DNA of 54,712 nucleotides from an uncultured Eggerthellaceae bacterium (GCA_904420215.1 CAJFUR010000075.1:1-54712); one strand, 5' to 3'. Shown: positions 17,760 through 26,821, numbered from the stretch's first letter. Notes: a model not told the origin generated them from the sequence alone. Made by a program: numbers and translations.

Positions 17760-18024
17760 GGGGTCCTTCCGGTCGGCTCGGTCGATTGCATGTCCGGCCA
17801 GTCTAGCGGCGCGTCCGGAGCCTTGTCAAGGGAAGGCGGCTTTCGCGGAAGGGCGGCTTGGGATGCGCGGCGGCGCGGCGCGGCGACCCGGCGGCGGGAC
17901 GGGGGAGCCCCGTGGCGCACGCCGCCTGCCGGCGCCTGCTTCCGGCTGCGCGCTGCCCGCCGGTCCCGGCCCGCCCGTCGCCCGTCGGTTCCGATCCGCA
18001 CGTCCCCGCCCGCGCCCTGCCGGC
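17760..18024. other. Promoter gap of the MFS gene
   Basis: 265 bases between two minus-strand genes. The part near 17760-17830 would hold the MFS promoter. The remainder is GGCGGG/GGCGCG low complexity. No gene is seen. Confidence 0.4.
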
Positions 18025-19047
18025 TCAAGCTGCGGCAGGCGCATCCTGCGCGGCGTTCCCGCCGGAGGCGGCGGCATGCTGGGCGCCGATGCGCTGGGCG
18101 TCCGCGAAGGACAGGTAGTCGTGGGCCACCAGCTTTTCGAGCACCTGGCTCTGGCGCTGGCGCGCCAGATCGGGGTTTTGCGTGAGCGCATAGGCCGAGG
18201 GCGCGTTCGGAATGCCCGCAAGCAACGTGGCCTCGTAGTCGGTCAGGTCGGAGGGCGCCTTGCCGAAGTACCCCTGGCTGGCCTCTCCTATGCCCTCGTA
18301 GCCCTCGCCGAAATAGATGGAGTTCACGTACAGCTCCAGGATCTCGCGCTTGGAGAAGTGCCGCTCCATCGTGAAGGCCATGAACACTTCCGCCACCTTG
18401 CGTTCGAGCGTCTGCTCCTGCGTGAAGAACTGGTTCTTGGCGAGTTGCTGCGTGATGGTGCTGCCGCCTTCCACGATGGCCCCCGCCTTGATGTCGTTCA
18501 CGAGGGCTCGCCCGGTGGCTATGACGTCGAAGCCCGGATGGGCGTAGAACCGGTGGTCTTCCACGGCCACCACCGCCTGCAGGTAGATGTCGGGCAGCTG
18601 GTCGATGGGGGTGAAGCCTTCGCGTCCCTCGATGGATGCGGCCATCTCGTCGAGGCTTTTTGCCGCGAGGGCGTCTTGGTACAGCCCGAACCCGCGGGCG
18701 ACGAAGTAGGCAGCCAGCACCAGGAACAGCGCGAACACGACGGCGAGCAGCCTGCCCACGACGCCGCCGAACGTGACGCTCCTGCCGCTGCGCGTGCCCG
18801 CGCGCATAGGGGCGGGCGTGTCCGAGCGCCCGCCTGCGCACCTGTTCGCGCTTGCGCGCACGCCCGCACCCGCGCACGCGCGTCCCGTTGTCCGCCCGCC
18901 AGGCCGCCATCGCCTCTCGCTTGCGCGCACGCCCGCGCCCGCGCACGCGCGTCCGCCCGCATGCGCTCCCATGCCCATGCCCGCACCCATGCCCGCGCCC
19001 ATGCGCCTGCCCATGTGCCCGCCGGCATGCACGCTTGCGTTTCCCAT
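18025..19047 (-). CDS. Monofunctional peptidoglycan glycosyltransferase (GT51)
   Basis: About 340 residues: a ~85-residue Gly/Arg/Met-rich cytoplasmic head, one membrane anchor (GGVVGRLLAVVFALFLVLAAY) and a GT51 domain. The domain has the catalytic VAVEDHRFYAHPG, GGSTITQQLAKN, ERKVAEVFMAF and YVNSIYFGEGYEGI motifs. It polymerises lipid II glycan strands outside the membrane. No transpeptidase domain follows, so it is MtgA-like. ATG 19047 is preceded by AGGAAGGA; several in-frame ATGs lie both sides. The head contains two 23-residue-offset copies of GRACAGAGVRAS, from a DNA duplication at 18851-18954. Confidence 0.88.
   Translation of the reverse strand: MGNASVHAGGHMGRRMGAGMGAGMGMGAHAGGRACAGAGVRASERRWRPGGRTTGRACAGAGVRASANRCAGGRSDTPAPMRAGTRSGRSVTFGGVVGRLLAVVFALFLVLAAYFVARGFGLYQDALAAKSLDEMAASIEGREGFTPIDQLPDIYLQAVVAVEDHRFYAHPGFDVIATGRALVNDIKAGAIVEGGSTITQQLAKNQFFTQEQTLERKVAEVFMAFTMERHFSKREILELYVNSIYFGEGYEGIGEASQGYFGKAPSDLTDYEATLLAGIPNAPSAYALTQNPDLARQRQSQVLEKLVAHDYLSFADAQRIGAQHAAASGGNAAQDAPAAA
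18851..18954 (-). repeat. 35-base direct repeat inside the GT51 gene head
   Basis: Copies at 18851-18885 and 18920-18954 differ at one base and are offset by 69 bases, exactly 23 codons, so the frame is kept. They encode the duplicated GRACAGAGVRAS segment. A Met-Gly-Ala run is next to it. Confidence 0.85.
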
Positions 19048-19374
19048 GTCTCTGCCCGTCCTTCCTGCGGTCGCGCATTCTTCCAACCGCAACTGCAAGT
19101 ATGGCAGGCGTTCCTTAATGCAACCTTACTGGCCGCTTGCCCGCGCCTTACATTCCCGCAAGGAAGGGGCGCGGCGCAGGGGCGGCGGAGCGTGGGGCAA
19201 CCCGCGGCGGTTCTATGCGCAGCCCTCGGGCCACGCGCGATCCTAGACACGCGGAACTCCCCAGCCGAAGCATCGGAATGCGCTAGCCAACGCGCGGATA
19301 TCAGACTCGCAGTCGTGCGCCGAAACAGACACGCCAAGGGAGGCTGCGGCACCCGGAGTGGCCGTAGCATGGAA
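19048..19374. other. Gap upstream of the GT51 gene
   Basis: It probably holds the minus-strand GT51 promoter (TTGCAT near 19121 with CATACT 14 bases further). No ORF is convincing. I checked both strands for a tRNA T-loop or SRP-RNA core and saw none. Confidence 0.4.
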
Positions 19375-19414
19375 TTGGCCAGACCCGAAACAATACCGGG
19401 TCTGGCCAATTTTT
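19375..19414 (+). terminator. Plus-strand intrinsic terminator without an obvious gene
   Basis: TTGGCCAGACCCG pairs perfectly with CGGGTCTGGCCAA (13 bp, 9-base loop) and is followed by TTTTT. The U-run is on the plus strand, but the nearest genes on both sides run on the minus strand, so the transcript it would end is unknown. In the minus direction only two T follow the stem. Confidence 0.7.
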
Positions 19415-19439
19415 GTCTCTTGGCAAACTTAGCTACATA

Positions 19440-20141
19440 TCAGAACTCGCGCTTCTCGTACAGCCTGACGGCCAGCGCGCCGGAAAGCGCGAACAGGGCC
19501 GCCATGACGGCGACGGCAGCCAGGGAGGCAACGACCGTGCCGACGGGCGTGACCATCCATGCCACGAAGTCCGCGACGAACGCGGGCGGAGGCCCGGCCT
19601 GCTGCATGAGGACGGTGGCAATGGGCAGGACGGCCACGAAGGCGAGCGGCAGGAAGCGTACCGCCTTCGTCATGCCGAAGCGCGCGATGAGCGGCAGGGC
19701 CACGAGCCACAGCACGAGGGCGCCCACGACGCTCACGGCCACCATGGCGACGACGATTTGCCAGCTGACGCCCGCAGCGAGCGAGGAAACCACGGGGATG
19801 GTGGGTGCCACCTGCGCTAACGCCCACAAAACGGCCGTCAGGGCGCAGCCGAGCGCAATGCCGGCCAGCGTGGCGAGCGCGAACGTGGCGTAGCGTCCGC
19901 GCACGATGTCGGCGCGCGAAAGCGGCAAGGTCAGGCGCAGCTTCTCCCAGTCGTTGCGCTCGTCGTATGCCGCCAGCGTGAAGCCCACGGAATAGGCGAA
20001 CATCAGGGCCAGGCAGGGAATGAGGCCAAGCGGCATGTCGGTGGCGCCGGCGAAGACGAGCGCAACGACGATGCTCACGACGACCTGCTGCTTCATGAAC
20101 CCCCATGCGGTCAAAAGGTCGAACATGACCATGGTTTTCAT
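19440..20141 (-). CDS. ABC-2 type permease subunit
   Basis: A 233-residue membrane protein with about six hydrophobic segments (AWGFMKQQVVVSIVVALVF, IPCLALMFAYSVGF and four more). YDERNDWEKLRLTLPLSRADIV between segments 2 and 3 is typical of small ABC-2 permeases that pair with YtrB-like ATPases. The ATG overlaps the ATPase stop (ATGA). It is the last gene of a gntR-ATPase-permease operon; such clusters often respond to cell-envelope stress, but the substrate is not known here. Confidence 0.85.
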   Translation of the reverse strand: MKTMVMFDLLTAWGFMKQQVVVSIVVALVFAGATDMPLGLIPCLALMFAYSVGFTLAAYDERNDWEKLRLTLPLSRADIVRGRYATFALATLAGIALGCALTAVLWALAQVAPTIPVVSSLAAGVSWQIVVAMVAVSVVGALVLWLVALPLIARFGMTKAVRFLPLAFVAVLPIATVLMQQAGPPPAFVADFVAWMVTPVGTVVASLAAVAVMAALFALSGALAVRLYEKREF

Positions 20142-21025
20142 CGTGTTTCTCCTTTCAGCATGAGCGCGAGGTAGCTGTCGATGGTGGCGCGGTCGATGGC
20201 CACGCCGGGGAAGCGTGCCGAAAACGCCTGCCGGTCGGGTACGAGCACGGACGTGCCGTAGGCGTTGCGCTGGAAGTGCATGGTGCCGGGCGCGAAGAAC
20301 CCGCTGTCTGCAATGGCGTCGAACTCGGCGGCGCGGCACTGTGCGATGCCGGCGAAGTCGGTGATGAGATCCTTCTCCACCGAGAACACGATGCGCCCCT
20401 CGTCGATGCACACGATGTAGTCGGCGATTTTCTCGAGGTCGCTGGTTATGTGGCTGGACATGAGCACGGCATGCGTCGGCTCGTCCATGAACAGGCGCAG
20501 CACGTCGAGCGCCTGGTCGCGCGCCAGAGGGTCGAGCCCGGCCGTGGCTTCGTCGAGAATGAGCAGGTCGGGCGCATGCGCGAGCGCACACACCAGGGAG
20601 AGCTTCATGCCCATGCCGCGCGAGAGGTCCTTGACTTTCTTGTCGGGTGCCAGTTCGAATGCGCGCAGGAACGCGTGGAACGCGGCGGCGTTCCAGTTCC
20701 GGTAGCACTGGGCCATCAGCTTGCCCACGGTGTCCACCGTGAGTTCTTCGGGAAACGAGCAGGCGTCGAACACCACGCCGATGCGCTGCTTCAGCTCGGC
20801 GAGCCTCTTGGAGGGGGCACCGGCCGTCTCCTCGCCGAAGAGGGCGATGGATCCGGCGTCGGGCCGGACGAGGCCGAGGGCCGCCTTGATGGTGGTGGTT
20901 TTGCCGGCGCCGTTGCTGCCGACGAATCCCACGACGCTGCCGGCCGGCACGGAGAGGTTCACCTGCTGCAGGCTGAAGCCGTCGTAGTGCTTCTCGAGGT
21001 TCTGTATGCGCATGAGGTCGCTCAT
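20138..21025 (-). CDS. ABC transporter ATPase of the GntR-linked cluster
   Basis: 295 residues with Walker A GSNGAGKTTT, a signature LSRGMGMKLSL (variant of LSGGQ common in YtrB/BcrA-type ATPases), Walker B LLILDEAT and switch His in SSH. The C-terminal ~80 residues form an accessory domain. ATG 21025 has only a weak AGAAAG site upstream. It sits between the GntR regulator and the permease. Confidence 0.92.
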   Translation of the reverse strand: MSDLMRIQNLEKHYDGFSLQQVNLSVPAGSVVGFVGSNGAGKTTTIKAALGLVRPDAGSIALFGEETAGAPSKRLAELKQRIGVVFDACSFPEELTVDTVGKLMAQCYRNWNAAAFHAFLRAFELAPDKKVKDLSRGMGMKLSLVCALAHAPDLLILDEATAGLDPLARDQALDVLRLFMDEPTHAVLMSSHITSDLEKIADYIVCIDEGRIVFSVEKDLITDFAGIAQCRAAEFDAIADSGFFAPGTMHFQRNAYGTSVLVPDRQAFSARFPGVAIDRATIDSYLALMLKGETR

Positions 21026-21240
21026 GGTAGTCGCTTTCTGTTCGGGGCCGCTGGCGCGCGGCGCGTGCTGTGCTTGTTCGGGGAGGCGCGCGGCCCGCGT
21101 GCGCGTGCTGTGCCGTTCGGGGCGGCGTGCGGTTTGGCTTGCGCGGCGCGCGTGCACCGCACGGCCTGTGCGGGCATGTGGCGCACGGCGCGTGTCGCTG
21201 CCATGCGTGCCCGCAGGCCGCCAAGCCGCAGCGCGGCGGG

Positions 21241-21612
21241 CTAGTCCTCCAGCAGCAGGTCGAGCATGTCGTGGAGGTCGCCCGCGGCGATGCCGCCGGC
21301 TTTCGCCTCGTCAACGGCGCGCGTCAAGTGTTCTTCGACGCGCCGCAGGCGTTCCTCGCGCAGCACCTCCATGTTGCCGCCCGCCACGAAGCTGCCCTTG
21401 CCCTGCACCGTTTCGATGAAGCCCTGGGCTTCGAGGTCGGTGTAGGCGCGCTTGGTGGTGATCACGCTCACGCGCAGGTCGTTCGCCAGCGCGCGTATGG
21501 AGGGAAGCTGCGCTCCCGCGTCGAGCACGCCGCTCAGGATGAGCCCTTTCATCTGCGAGGCTATCTGCTCGTAGATGGGCTTGTCGCTCGCGTTCGATAC
21601 GATGATGTCCAC
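21241..21612 (-). CDS. GntR/YtrA-family transcriptional repressor
   Basis: A 123-residue protein with the N-terminal winged helix of YtrA-type GntR regulators (KPIYEQIASQMKGLILSG, LPSIRALANDLRVSVITTKRAY, YTDLEAQGFIETVQGKGSFV) and a short helical tail for dimerisation. GTG 21612 follows AGGGA; no ATG fits. It heads the operon with the two ABC genes and probably represses it until the inducer, often an antibiotic or peptide, is present. Confidence 0.92.
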   Translation of the reverse strand: MDIIVSNASDKPIYEQIASQMKGLILSGVLDAGAQLPSIRALANDLRVSVITTKRAYTDLEAQGFIETVQGKGSFVAGGNMEVLREERLRRVEEHLTRAVDEAKAGGIAAGDLHDMLDLLLED

Positions 21613-21770
21613 GCTGTCCCTGCCTGTTGTCTTCCGTCTTCTCGGTTCGGGTGGTGCGGGGGCACCGCGGCGTCCCGGGGCGCCCCGGTGGCGCTTCGCG
21701 GCGTCCCGCTTGGCGCCCGGAAGGCCGCGGGCACGTTCCCCGCTTCCCTCCGTTTCCGGGTTCTGTACAT

Positions 21771-21800
21771 TGTGTATATACCCGATATGCACACTATAAC
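21771..21800. promoter_or_regulatory. Candidate GntR operator/promoter
   Basis: An AT-rich imperfect inverted repeat (GTGTATATAC...ATATGCACAC) overlaps -10-like hexamers on the minus strand (TATAGT, TATACA). It lies about 160 bases before the gntR start in otherwise GC-rich DNA. Confidence 0.4.
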
Positions 21801-21901
21801 CACCCAAGGAGGCGCCGTCAAGGGCAAGCCCGCATTTTTCTCACGGCGCCTTGATGGCAATACGGCATTGCCGTATAGTGGGCGAAAGGAAGGAGCATGC
21901 C

Positions 21902-22066
21902 ATGGGATCCACGCTTTGCAAGAGGCGAAGCCGGGGAGAACGTGCGCTCCGCATAACGCTGAAAGCGCCCGAGAACTGGGGCTCGAAACCGTTCAAGGAG
22001 CTGCTTGCGGAAGCGAGGGACGAGCGGTATGCGCGCCTTCTTTCTCGATGCGAACGCGGTTATTGA
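21902..22066 (+). CDS. Small basic protein, possible antitoxin remnant
   Basis: 54 codons with an excellent ribosome-binding site (GGAAGGAG, 6 bases before ATG). The sequence is charged, with ITLKAPENWGSKPFKELLAEARDERY near the end split here as ITLKAPENWG and KPFKELLAEARDERY. I do not recognise a fold. Its 3' end overlaps a short PIN-like start (22029), an arrangement typical of antitoxin-toxin pairs. It may also be spurious. Confidence 0.35.
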   Translation: MGSTLCKRRSRGERALRITLKAPENWGSKPFKELLAEARDERYARLLSRCERGY

Positions 22067-22073
22067 CTTGCCG
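22029..22073 (+). pseudogene. PIN-domain toxin start, truncated
   Basis: MRAFFLDANAVIDL matches the first strand of VapC-type PIN nucleases (FLDxNxxIDL with the first catalytic Asp). After about 15 codons the sequence runs into the leader of the next gene and no PIN core follows. It overlaps the small upstream ORF, so a decayed VapBC-like locus is likely. Confidence 0.4.
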
Positions 22074-22119
22074 AGTGGGTTGGCGGACATGGTTGGCCGA
22101 GCGATGGGAGGGGGTTTTC

Positions 22120-22482
22120 ATGGCGGGCGTGCTGTTCTTGGAGTATCCGAAATGCTCGACGTGCAAGAAGGCGAAAGCGTGGCTTGACGCGCACGGCGTG
22201 GCCTACGTTGACCGCCACATCGTGGAGGACAATCCCACGGCGCAGGAGCTGGCGGCGTGGCAGGAAAGAAGCGGCCTGCCGGTGCGGCGCTTCTTCAACA
22301 CCAGCGGCATGCTCTACCGCGAGCGCAACGTGAAGGCGCTGCTGGATGCCGGCATGTCCGACGCGGAGGCGTTTTCGCTGCTGGCCGAGAACGGCATGCT
22401 GGTGAAGCGCCCCCTGGTGGTGGGCGAGGACTTCGTGCTGGCGGGCTTCAAGGAAGCCGAATGGGGGCAGAAGCTGCTGTAG
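22120..22482 (+). CDS. ArsC/Spx-family thioredoxin-fold protein
   Basis: 120 residues with the N-terminal CSTCKKA (CX2C) redox motif and family segments RHIVEDNPTAQEL, FFNTSGMLYRE and KRPLVVGEDFVLAGFKE. The fold is that of ArsC/Spx/YffB proteins. It could be an arsenate-reductase-like or a regulatory protein; no ars genes are near. ATG 22120 follows GGGAGGGGG. It converges with dtd 31 bases away. Confidence 0.9.
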   Translation: MAGVLFLEYPKCSTCKKAKAWLDAHGVAYVDRHIVEDNPTAQELAAWQERSGLPVRRFFNTSGMLYRERNVKALLDAGMSDAEAFSLLAENGMLVKRPLVVGEDFVLAGFKEAEWGQKLL

Positions 22483-22513
22483 GGAGGGGCGCCCGCACCG
22501 CGTGCCGGTGGCG

Positions 22514-22960
22514 CTACAGCGCGTCGGTGTCGAGCCAGAGGGTGAAGGGGCCGTCGTTCACGAGGTTCACCTGCATGTCCGCGCCGAAGCGCCCGGTTTC
22601 CACGCGGGCGGCGTCGCGGCGGGCGCGCTCCACGAACCACGTATAGAGGCGGTTCGCTTCGTCGGGTGCGCCGGCTTCGGTGAACGACGGGCGGTTGCCC
22701 TTCTTGCAGTTGGCGAAAAGCGTGAACTGCGACACCACGAGGACGCTGCCGCCCACGTCGGAAAGCGCGAGGTTCGTCTTGCCGTCGGCGTCCTCGAAGA
22801 CGCGCAGGCGGGAGATCTTCGACCAGAGGCGCTCGGCCTCGGCTTCCGTGTCGCCGTGTCCCACGCCCAAAAGGATCAGCAGGCCGCGCCCGATGGCCCC
22901 CACCGCCGTTCCCCCGATGCTCACCTGCGCTTCGCTCACGCGCTGGACGACCGCCCGCAT
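22514..22960 (-). CDS. dtd: D-aminoacyl-tRNA deacylase
   Basis: Dtd hydrolyses D-amino acids, and glycine on tRNA-Ala, from mischarged tRNAs. The 148-residue protein has the N-terminal [17 protein letters not shown], the SQFTLFAN active-site motif and the cross-dimer Gly-cisPro motif in NDGPFT. ATG 22960 follows GGAAGGAG. A monocistronic minus-strand gene. Confidence 0.96.
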   Translation of the reverse strand: MRAVVQRVSEAQVSIGGTAVGAIGRGLLILLGVGHGDTEAEAERLWSKISRLRVFEDADGKTNLALSDVGGSVLVVSQFTLFANCKKGNRPSFTEAGAPDEANRLYTWFVERARRDAARVETGRFGADMQVNLVNDGPFTLWLDTDAL

Positions 22961-23198
22961 GCCCCGCTCCTTCCGTCCCGCAACCGCCTTTCCACGTTGC
23001 CCAGTATAGCATGGGGGATTGTTGCAGGTGGGAAGGACGCGCGCCCGCCGCAGGTGGGAAACCCGCCGGTCGCGCACTGGGGAAGGCATGCGGTCGGCGG
23101 GCGGCGGGCTGGGGGCGTCGCGGCATGCGGGGTTTTCCGATGGCTGGGCCATGGGGGGGGGCGGGATATTTGCGGACGACTCGCCTTGCCCGGCTGCG

Positions 23199-24611
23199 TT
23201 AATCGCCGGAGACGCGCGTGATGGCCTCTTCCGCAATGGAGGCGAGTTCGCGCCTGTTGCGAACCCCCAACTTCTCGTAGACATGCGAAGCGTGAGATTT
23301 CGCAGTGCCTTCGGCAATCACCAGTTCCGAAGCTATAGCCTGCATGCTTTGCCCGTGGACCAGACGCTCGAGAACCTCTTCCTCACGCGGGGAAAGCCGA
23401 TGCGCCAGCGCGGTGTCCCGCACCCATTGCGCTGTCAGGGTTTCGCGTTCGAAGTGCGGGGACAAAGCGCCGGCCTCCAAGAATCGGATACCCCACTGGG
23501 CTTTCAACCCTCTGTCCTCGAAAAGCAGGAGCGCTCCCGCCACTGCAGCCAGTGCCAGCAAGGCCATGATGTACGGGCTTGCGGCGCCGGACGCACCAAG
23601 AGGCTCGATGCACAGCGCGGTGCGGAGGGCATCCCCTGCCAGTTTCGAGCCCATGCTGGCCGCCTCCTCGATGGAGAAAAGCCATACGGCCGATATGCCG
23701 AACCGTTTGGCGATGTCGCAAAGCGACGTGTCGACGAAGAAATAGTAAAGAAGGTAGCTGGCCGATATCAGGGGTCCTGCGAAAGGGGCTCCCAGCAAGG
23801 GCGAGAGGAGCACGGCGACAAAGCCCAACGCCATGAGCATCGGCGGCAGTTTTTGCAGCGCAATGACCGACACGCGGTCGGTGAGGAGAACCAGTGCCGC
23901 GAACAGAGGCGCTGTTATCAGGAACTGAATGGGGCCGGCGCTGGTGTCGGAATATCCCGTCAGCTGGATTCCGGAGAACCCGATGGAAAAGCTGTAGAGC
24001 ACCATGATGGCAACGAGCCGCCAGGGGATGGTCTTGCGCCCTACGCGCACGAGTGCTCCCACCGGATAGCCGGCGCTTCGCGTTTTCAGCAGACAGGCTA
24101 TGCTGGCCAGAGGCAGAAGCGCCGTGAAGCCCGCAAGGTAGGACGGATAAAAGCCGTTCATGACGAACACGAACACGGAACCCAGAGCATATGAGCCCGT
24201 GAGCCCCACGAGCACGCGGAAAGGCGACATGCCCGCATAGCGCTCGCTCCAAAGCACGATCATGAGCGTGGACCCAATTGAAGCCATGACGGTGAGCGGA
24301 ACCGCGAGGGAATCGACCTGGAATCCGGCGGCCGATGCGAAACTCGCCGCGCTCAAGGGCATCATCAGTGCCGGGCAGGCCGCCAAGGCCCATCGCTGCG
24401 TCGTCAGCGGGGAAACGAACTTCGCCCCTGCGATGCCCATGAGGAATGCCGCCAGCATCACCAAATCGAAGAACTGATGGCTCGTGGCTTGCAGGAAAGG
24501 GATCGCTTCGGAGGGGGCCACGAAGGTGAGGTTCATCCACGCGCGCCATAGCGCCAAACCGAAAAAGGGGAGCGGGACAACTGCACCCACGTTGTGTCTC
24601 CTCCCCTCCAT
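23199..24611 (-). CDS. LuxR-type regulator with polytopic membrane N-terminus
   Basis: About 470 residues: roughly twelve membrane segments (residues ~10-395), then a LuxR helix-turn-helix ([37 protein letters not shown]). It is divergent from a Tat-exported flavoprotein reductase, the standard Eggerthellaceae pairing of membrane LuxR regulator and reductase. It likely senses the reductase substrate and activates its gene. ATG 24611 follows AGGAG by 4 bases; ATG 24653 and 24641 are alternatives. Confidence 0.9.
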   Translation of the reverse strand: MEGRRHNVGAVVPLPFFGLALWRAWMNLTFVAPSEAIPFLQATSHQFFDLVMLAAFLMGIAGAKFVSPLTTQRWALAACPALMMPLSAASFASAAGFQVDSLAVPLTVMASIGSTLMIVLWSERYAGMSPFRVLVGLTGSYALGSVFVFVMNGFYPSYLAGFTALLPLASIACLLKTRSAGYPVGALVRVGRKTIPWRLVAIMVLYSFSIGFSGIQLTGYSDTSAGPIQFLITAPLFAALVLLTDRVSVIALQKLPPMLMALGFVAVLLSPLLGAPFAGPLISASYLLYYFFVDTSLCDIAKRFGISAVWLFSIEEAASMGSKLAGDALRTALCIEPLGASGAASPYIMALLALAAVAGALLLFEDRGLKAQWGIRFLEAGALSPHFERETLTAQWVRDTALAHRLSPREEEVLERLVHGQSMQAIASELVIAEGTAKSHASHVYEKLGVRNRRELASIAEEAITRVSGD

Positions 24612-24678
24612 GCTACTCCTATTCCCGAGTCGGGATTCCATCGTTTTCAGCATCTTTCCAGTTCAGTGTAGAAGGTTG

Positions 24679-24708
24679 ATGCAAGGTTGAGAAAGTTCAA
24701 CCTTGCAT
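24679..24708. promoter_or_regulatory. Perfect inverted repeat, candidate LuxR operator
   Basis: ATGCAAGGTTG and CAACCTTGCAT form an 11-bp perfect inverted repeat with an 8-base spacer. A third GGTTGA half-site lies just upstream (24674). It sits between the divergent LuxR and flavoprotein genes, where an activator site is expected. Confidence 0.6.
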
Positions 24709-25017
24709 GTCGCCAAGATGATGGACAAGCTCCCTCCATCTTAGCAGAATCCTTTCCCGCCGGCATGGCGTTTCGATTCGCCGAGGAAAGGCGCGGCCGT
24801 CGCAAGTTTCGGGCATGCCGAATGCACGCTGGAGTGGCAAAGGGGTTTCGGAGGCGGGGGTTGGGACGCCAGCCGGTCGGCTGTGGGAATTTGGAGACAG
24901 GACGCCAAAGAAAGGGAGTGGATGGACATGCATGAGACAGGTGTGCAGAAGACGGACGCGAGAAAGACGGACGAGCAAAAAGTACATGCGCGGAAGGCGG
25001 GCATGCGGGAGGAGGGC
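24709..25017 (+). other. Leader/promoter region of the flavoprotein gene
   Basis: About 300 bases upstream of the chosen start. An in-frame ATG at 24922 (with AAAGGGAG) could extend the protein by 32 residues, but it would push the twin-arginine motif far inside, so I did not use it. Imperfect AAGATGRTGGA/TCCATCTT repeats occur at 24716-24743. Confidence 0.4.
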
Positions 25018-26589
25018 ATGGACATGAATCGGCGCACCTTCCTCAAGGGGGTCGCGTTGTTCGGGGGTTCGGCTGCGGCCTTGGGTTTGGCGGGCTGCGC
25101 ACCCAAGCAGGCAAGCGAAGCGAAGGAGACGGACGTGTCGGGAGGCGGAGCCATGCCTGGCTTCATGGTCGCGCCTTCGCCCATCACGGAATTCGCCGCC
25201 ACCCACGACCACGAAATCGTCGTCGTTGGGGCGGGCGTCGCGGGCGTTTCGGCCGTCATGGCCGCCGCCGAAATGGGGGCCGACGTGGCTTTGCTCCAGA
25301 AGCAAGGCACGCCAGAATCCTCGGGGAACATGGCGGCAAGCGTTGCCCCCGACGTTTCCGAGGCGGGCAAATCGGCTCTGGTCAGCTTCCTCATCACGAA
25401 GAGCAACCACCGCTCCAAGCGCGAACTCATTCAGGCTTGGGCCGACAACAGCTACGAGGCCATCACGTGGTTTGCCGATAAGGCCTTGGCTGCGGGCGTC
25501 GAGGTGAACGAGAACGAGCCGGATGCCGAGCGCACCATCAACGTAAACGACTACCCTGTCCATCTGCATGCGAATACGTATTTCGGCGTTGGACACGACC
25601 AGGTGGTCAAGGCTTTGGCCGACACCATGGAGGCTCTAGGCGCCTCCTGTCATTACGAATGTCCGGCTGTGCAGCTGGTGCAGGACGAATCCGGTCGCGT
25701 GACAGGCGTGGTGGCTCAGAATGCCGATGGGGATCACGAGCTGTTCAATGCTTCGAAAGGCGTCGTGCTGGCAACGGGCTCCTACGAAAACGACGAGGAG
25801 ATGGTCGCCTACTACAGCCCCGATTCGGTCGTGCTGGGCTTTGGGTTTCCCGGGCGCGATGGCGATGGGCACAAGATGGGCATGTGGGCTGGCGGGCAGA
25901 TGGAACCGGCGCCCCATGCCATGATGGTTCACGATTGGCGCGTGTGCCGGGCCGATGCACCGTTTCTCATGGTCAATTACGCAGGCAAGCGCTTCATGTG
26001 CGAAGGGCCGCTGCAGGGTTACATCAACAAGTACCTCCGTCCCATGATCCAGGAGGCCGGGGAGGTTGCACACACCGCCTTCACGCTGGTCGATGCCAAA
26101 TGGCGCGAGCAGGCAGCGGAGTGGCAGAAAGACGATCCTCTGATCGACATTCATAACGTAAAGTGGTATTTCGAAGGCCAGACGTGGGCGGAATGCGTCA
26201 AGGCCATGGAGGAAGACCCCGAGGCGGGCTGGACGGTGGACCCGGCCGCCATCGAGGAAACCGTCGCCCGTTACAACGAGCTGTGCGCACAGGGCGCCGA
26301 CGAGGATTACGGGAAGAGTCCCCGCTACATGCGTGCGCTCGACACGCCTCCCTTTGCGATAATCCCCCGGAATTTCGACAGCTCCATGCCCATGGGTGGC
26401 ATCATCGTCAATGCCGACAACATGGTTTTGGACAAAGATTCCATGCCCATTCCCGGCCTGTTTGCCGTGGGAAACACGGCGGGTCCCTTCTATGGGGGCA
26501 CCGACTATCCCATGGACGTTTTGGGGCTTTCCATCGGCCGCGCCATCACCAACGGCTATTGTGCGGGCAAGTATCTGGCCGGGCAATAG
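25018..26589 (+). CDS. Tat-exported FAD-dependent reductase (fumarate reductase/KstD-type flavoprotein)
   Basis: A 523-residue lipoprotein with a Tat signal (MNRRTFLKGVALFGG) and lipobox (LAGC). Then comes an FAD-binding domain (VVVGAGVAGVSAVMAAAEMG) and a C-terminal FAD-binding segment (GLFAVGNTAGPFYGGTDYPMD). The substrate domain in the middle is of the fumarate reductase/3-ketosteroid dehydrogenase type. No covalent-FMN or heme domain is present, so electrons must come from a partner not encoded here. In Eggerthellaceae many such genes use an individual organic acceptor; the substrate cannot be read from sequence. Start chosen for GGAGGAGGG upstream; ATG 25024 is also possible. Confidence 0.88.
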   Translation: MDMNRRTFLKGVALFGGSAAALGLAGCAPKQASEAKETDVSGGGAMPGFMVAPSPITEFAATHDHEIVVVGAGVAGVSAVMAAAEMGADVALLQKQGTPESSGNMAASVAPDVSEAGKSALVSFLITKSNHRSKRELIQAWADNSYEAITWFADKALAAGVEVNENEPDAERTINVNDYPVHLHANTYFGVGHDQVVKALADTMEALGASCHYECPAVQLVQDESGRVTGVVAQNADGDHELFNASKGVVLATGSYENDEEMVAYYSPDSVVLGFGFPGRDGDGHKMGMWAGGQMEPAPHAMMVHDWRVCRADAPFLMVNYAGKRFMCEGPLQGYINKYLRPMIQEAGEVAHTAFTLVDAKWREQAAEWQKDDPLIDIHNVKWYFEGQTWAECVKAMEEDPEAGWTVDPAAIEETVARYNELCAQGADEDYGKSPRYMRALDTPPFAIIPRNFDSSMPMGGIIVNADNMVLDKDSMPIPGLFAVGNTAGPFYGGTDYPMDVLGLSIGRAITNGYCAGKYLAGQ

Positions 26590-26637
26590 GCGTGCGGCTG
26601 AGAATAGCGTGAAGTCGGATTCGCCCAGCAATGCCCC

Positions 26638-26668
26638 TTGACCCTCACGCTGCGTGAGGGTGTATGCT
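26638..26668 (+). promoter_or_regulatory. MerR-type promoter with overlong spacer and operator
   Basis: TTGACC (-35) and TATGCT (-10) are 19 bases apart, the hallmark spacing of MerR-controlled promoters. The spacer holds a perfect inverted repeat, ACCCTCACGC-T-GCGTGAGGGT (26641-26661). It lies before the MerR/TipAS gene, so autoregulation is expected. Confidence 0.85.
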
Positions 26669-26821
26669 GGCGAAGGCGAGGGCACGAGGCGGCGGGCGCC
26701 CGAGGGCTCCACGCTCCAGTGGGTTGTCGCGTGGGGCCTGGGGCAGCTTGCGCCTCGCGCTGCGGGACGCCCGCGGCGACGCGCGCGGGCCGTCGCTGCA
26801 GGCAAGGACGGAAGGGAACCC

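Noticed and set aside
19099-19374. tRNA or SRP RNA ending at the orphan terminator
   Set aside because: No T-loop GGTTCRANTCC, CCA end or SRP GGAAGNAGC core on either strand.
22005-22187. 60-codon ORF containing the PIN-like start
   Set aside because: After the first ~15 relevant codons it reads out of frame through the start of the ArsC-like gene, so only a fragment is real.
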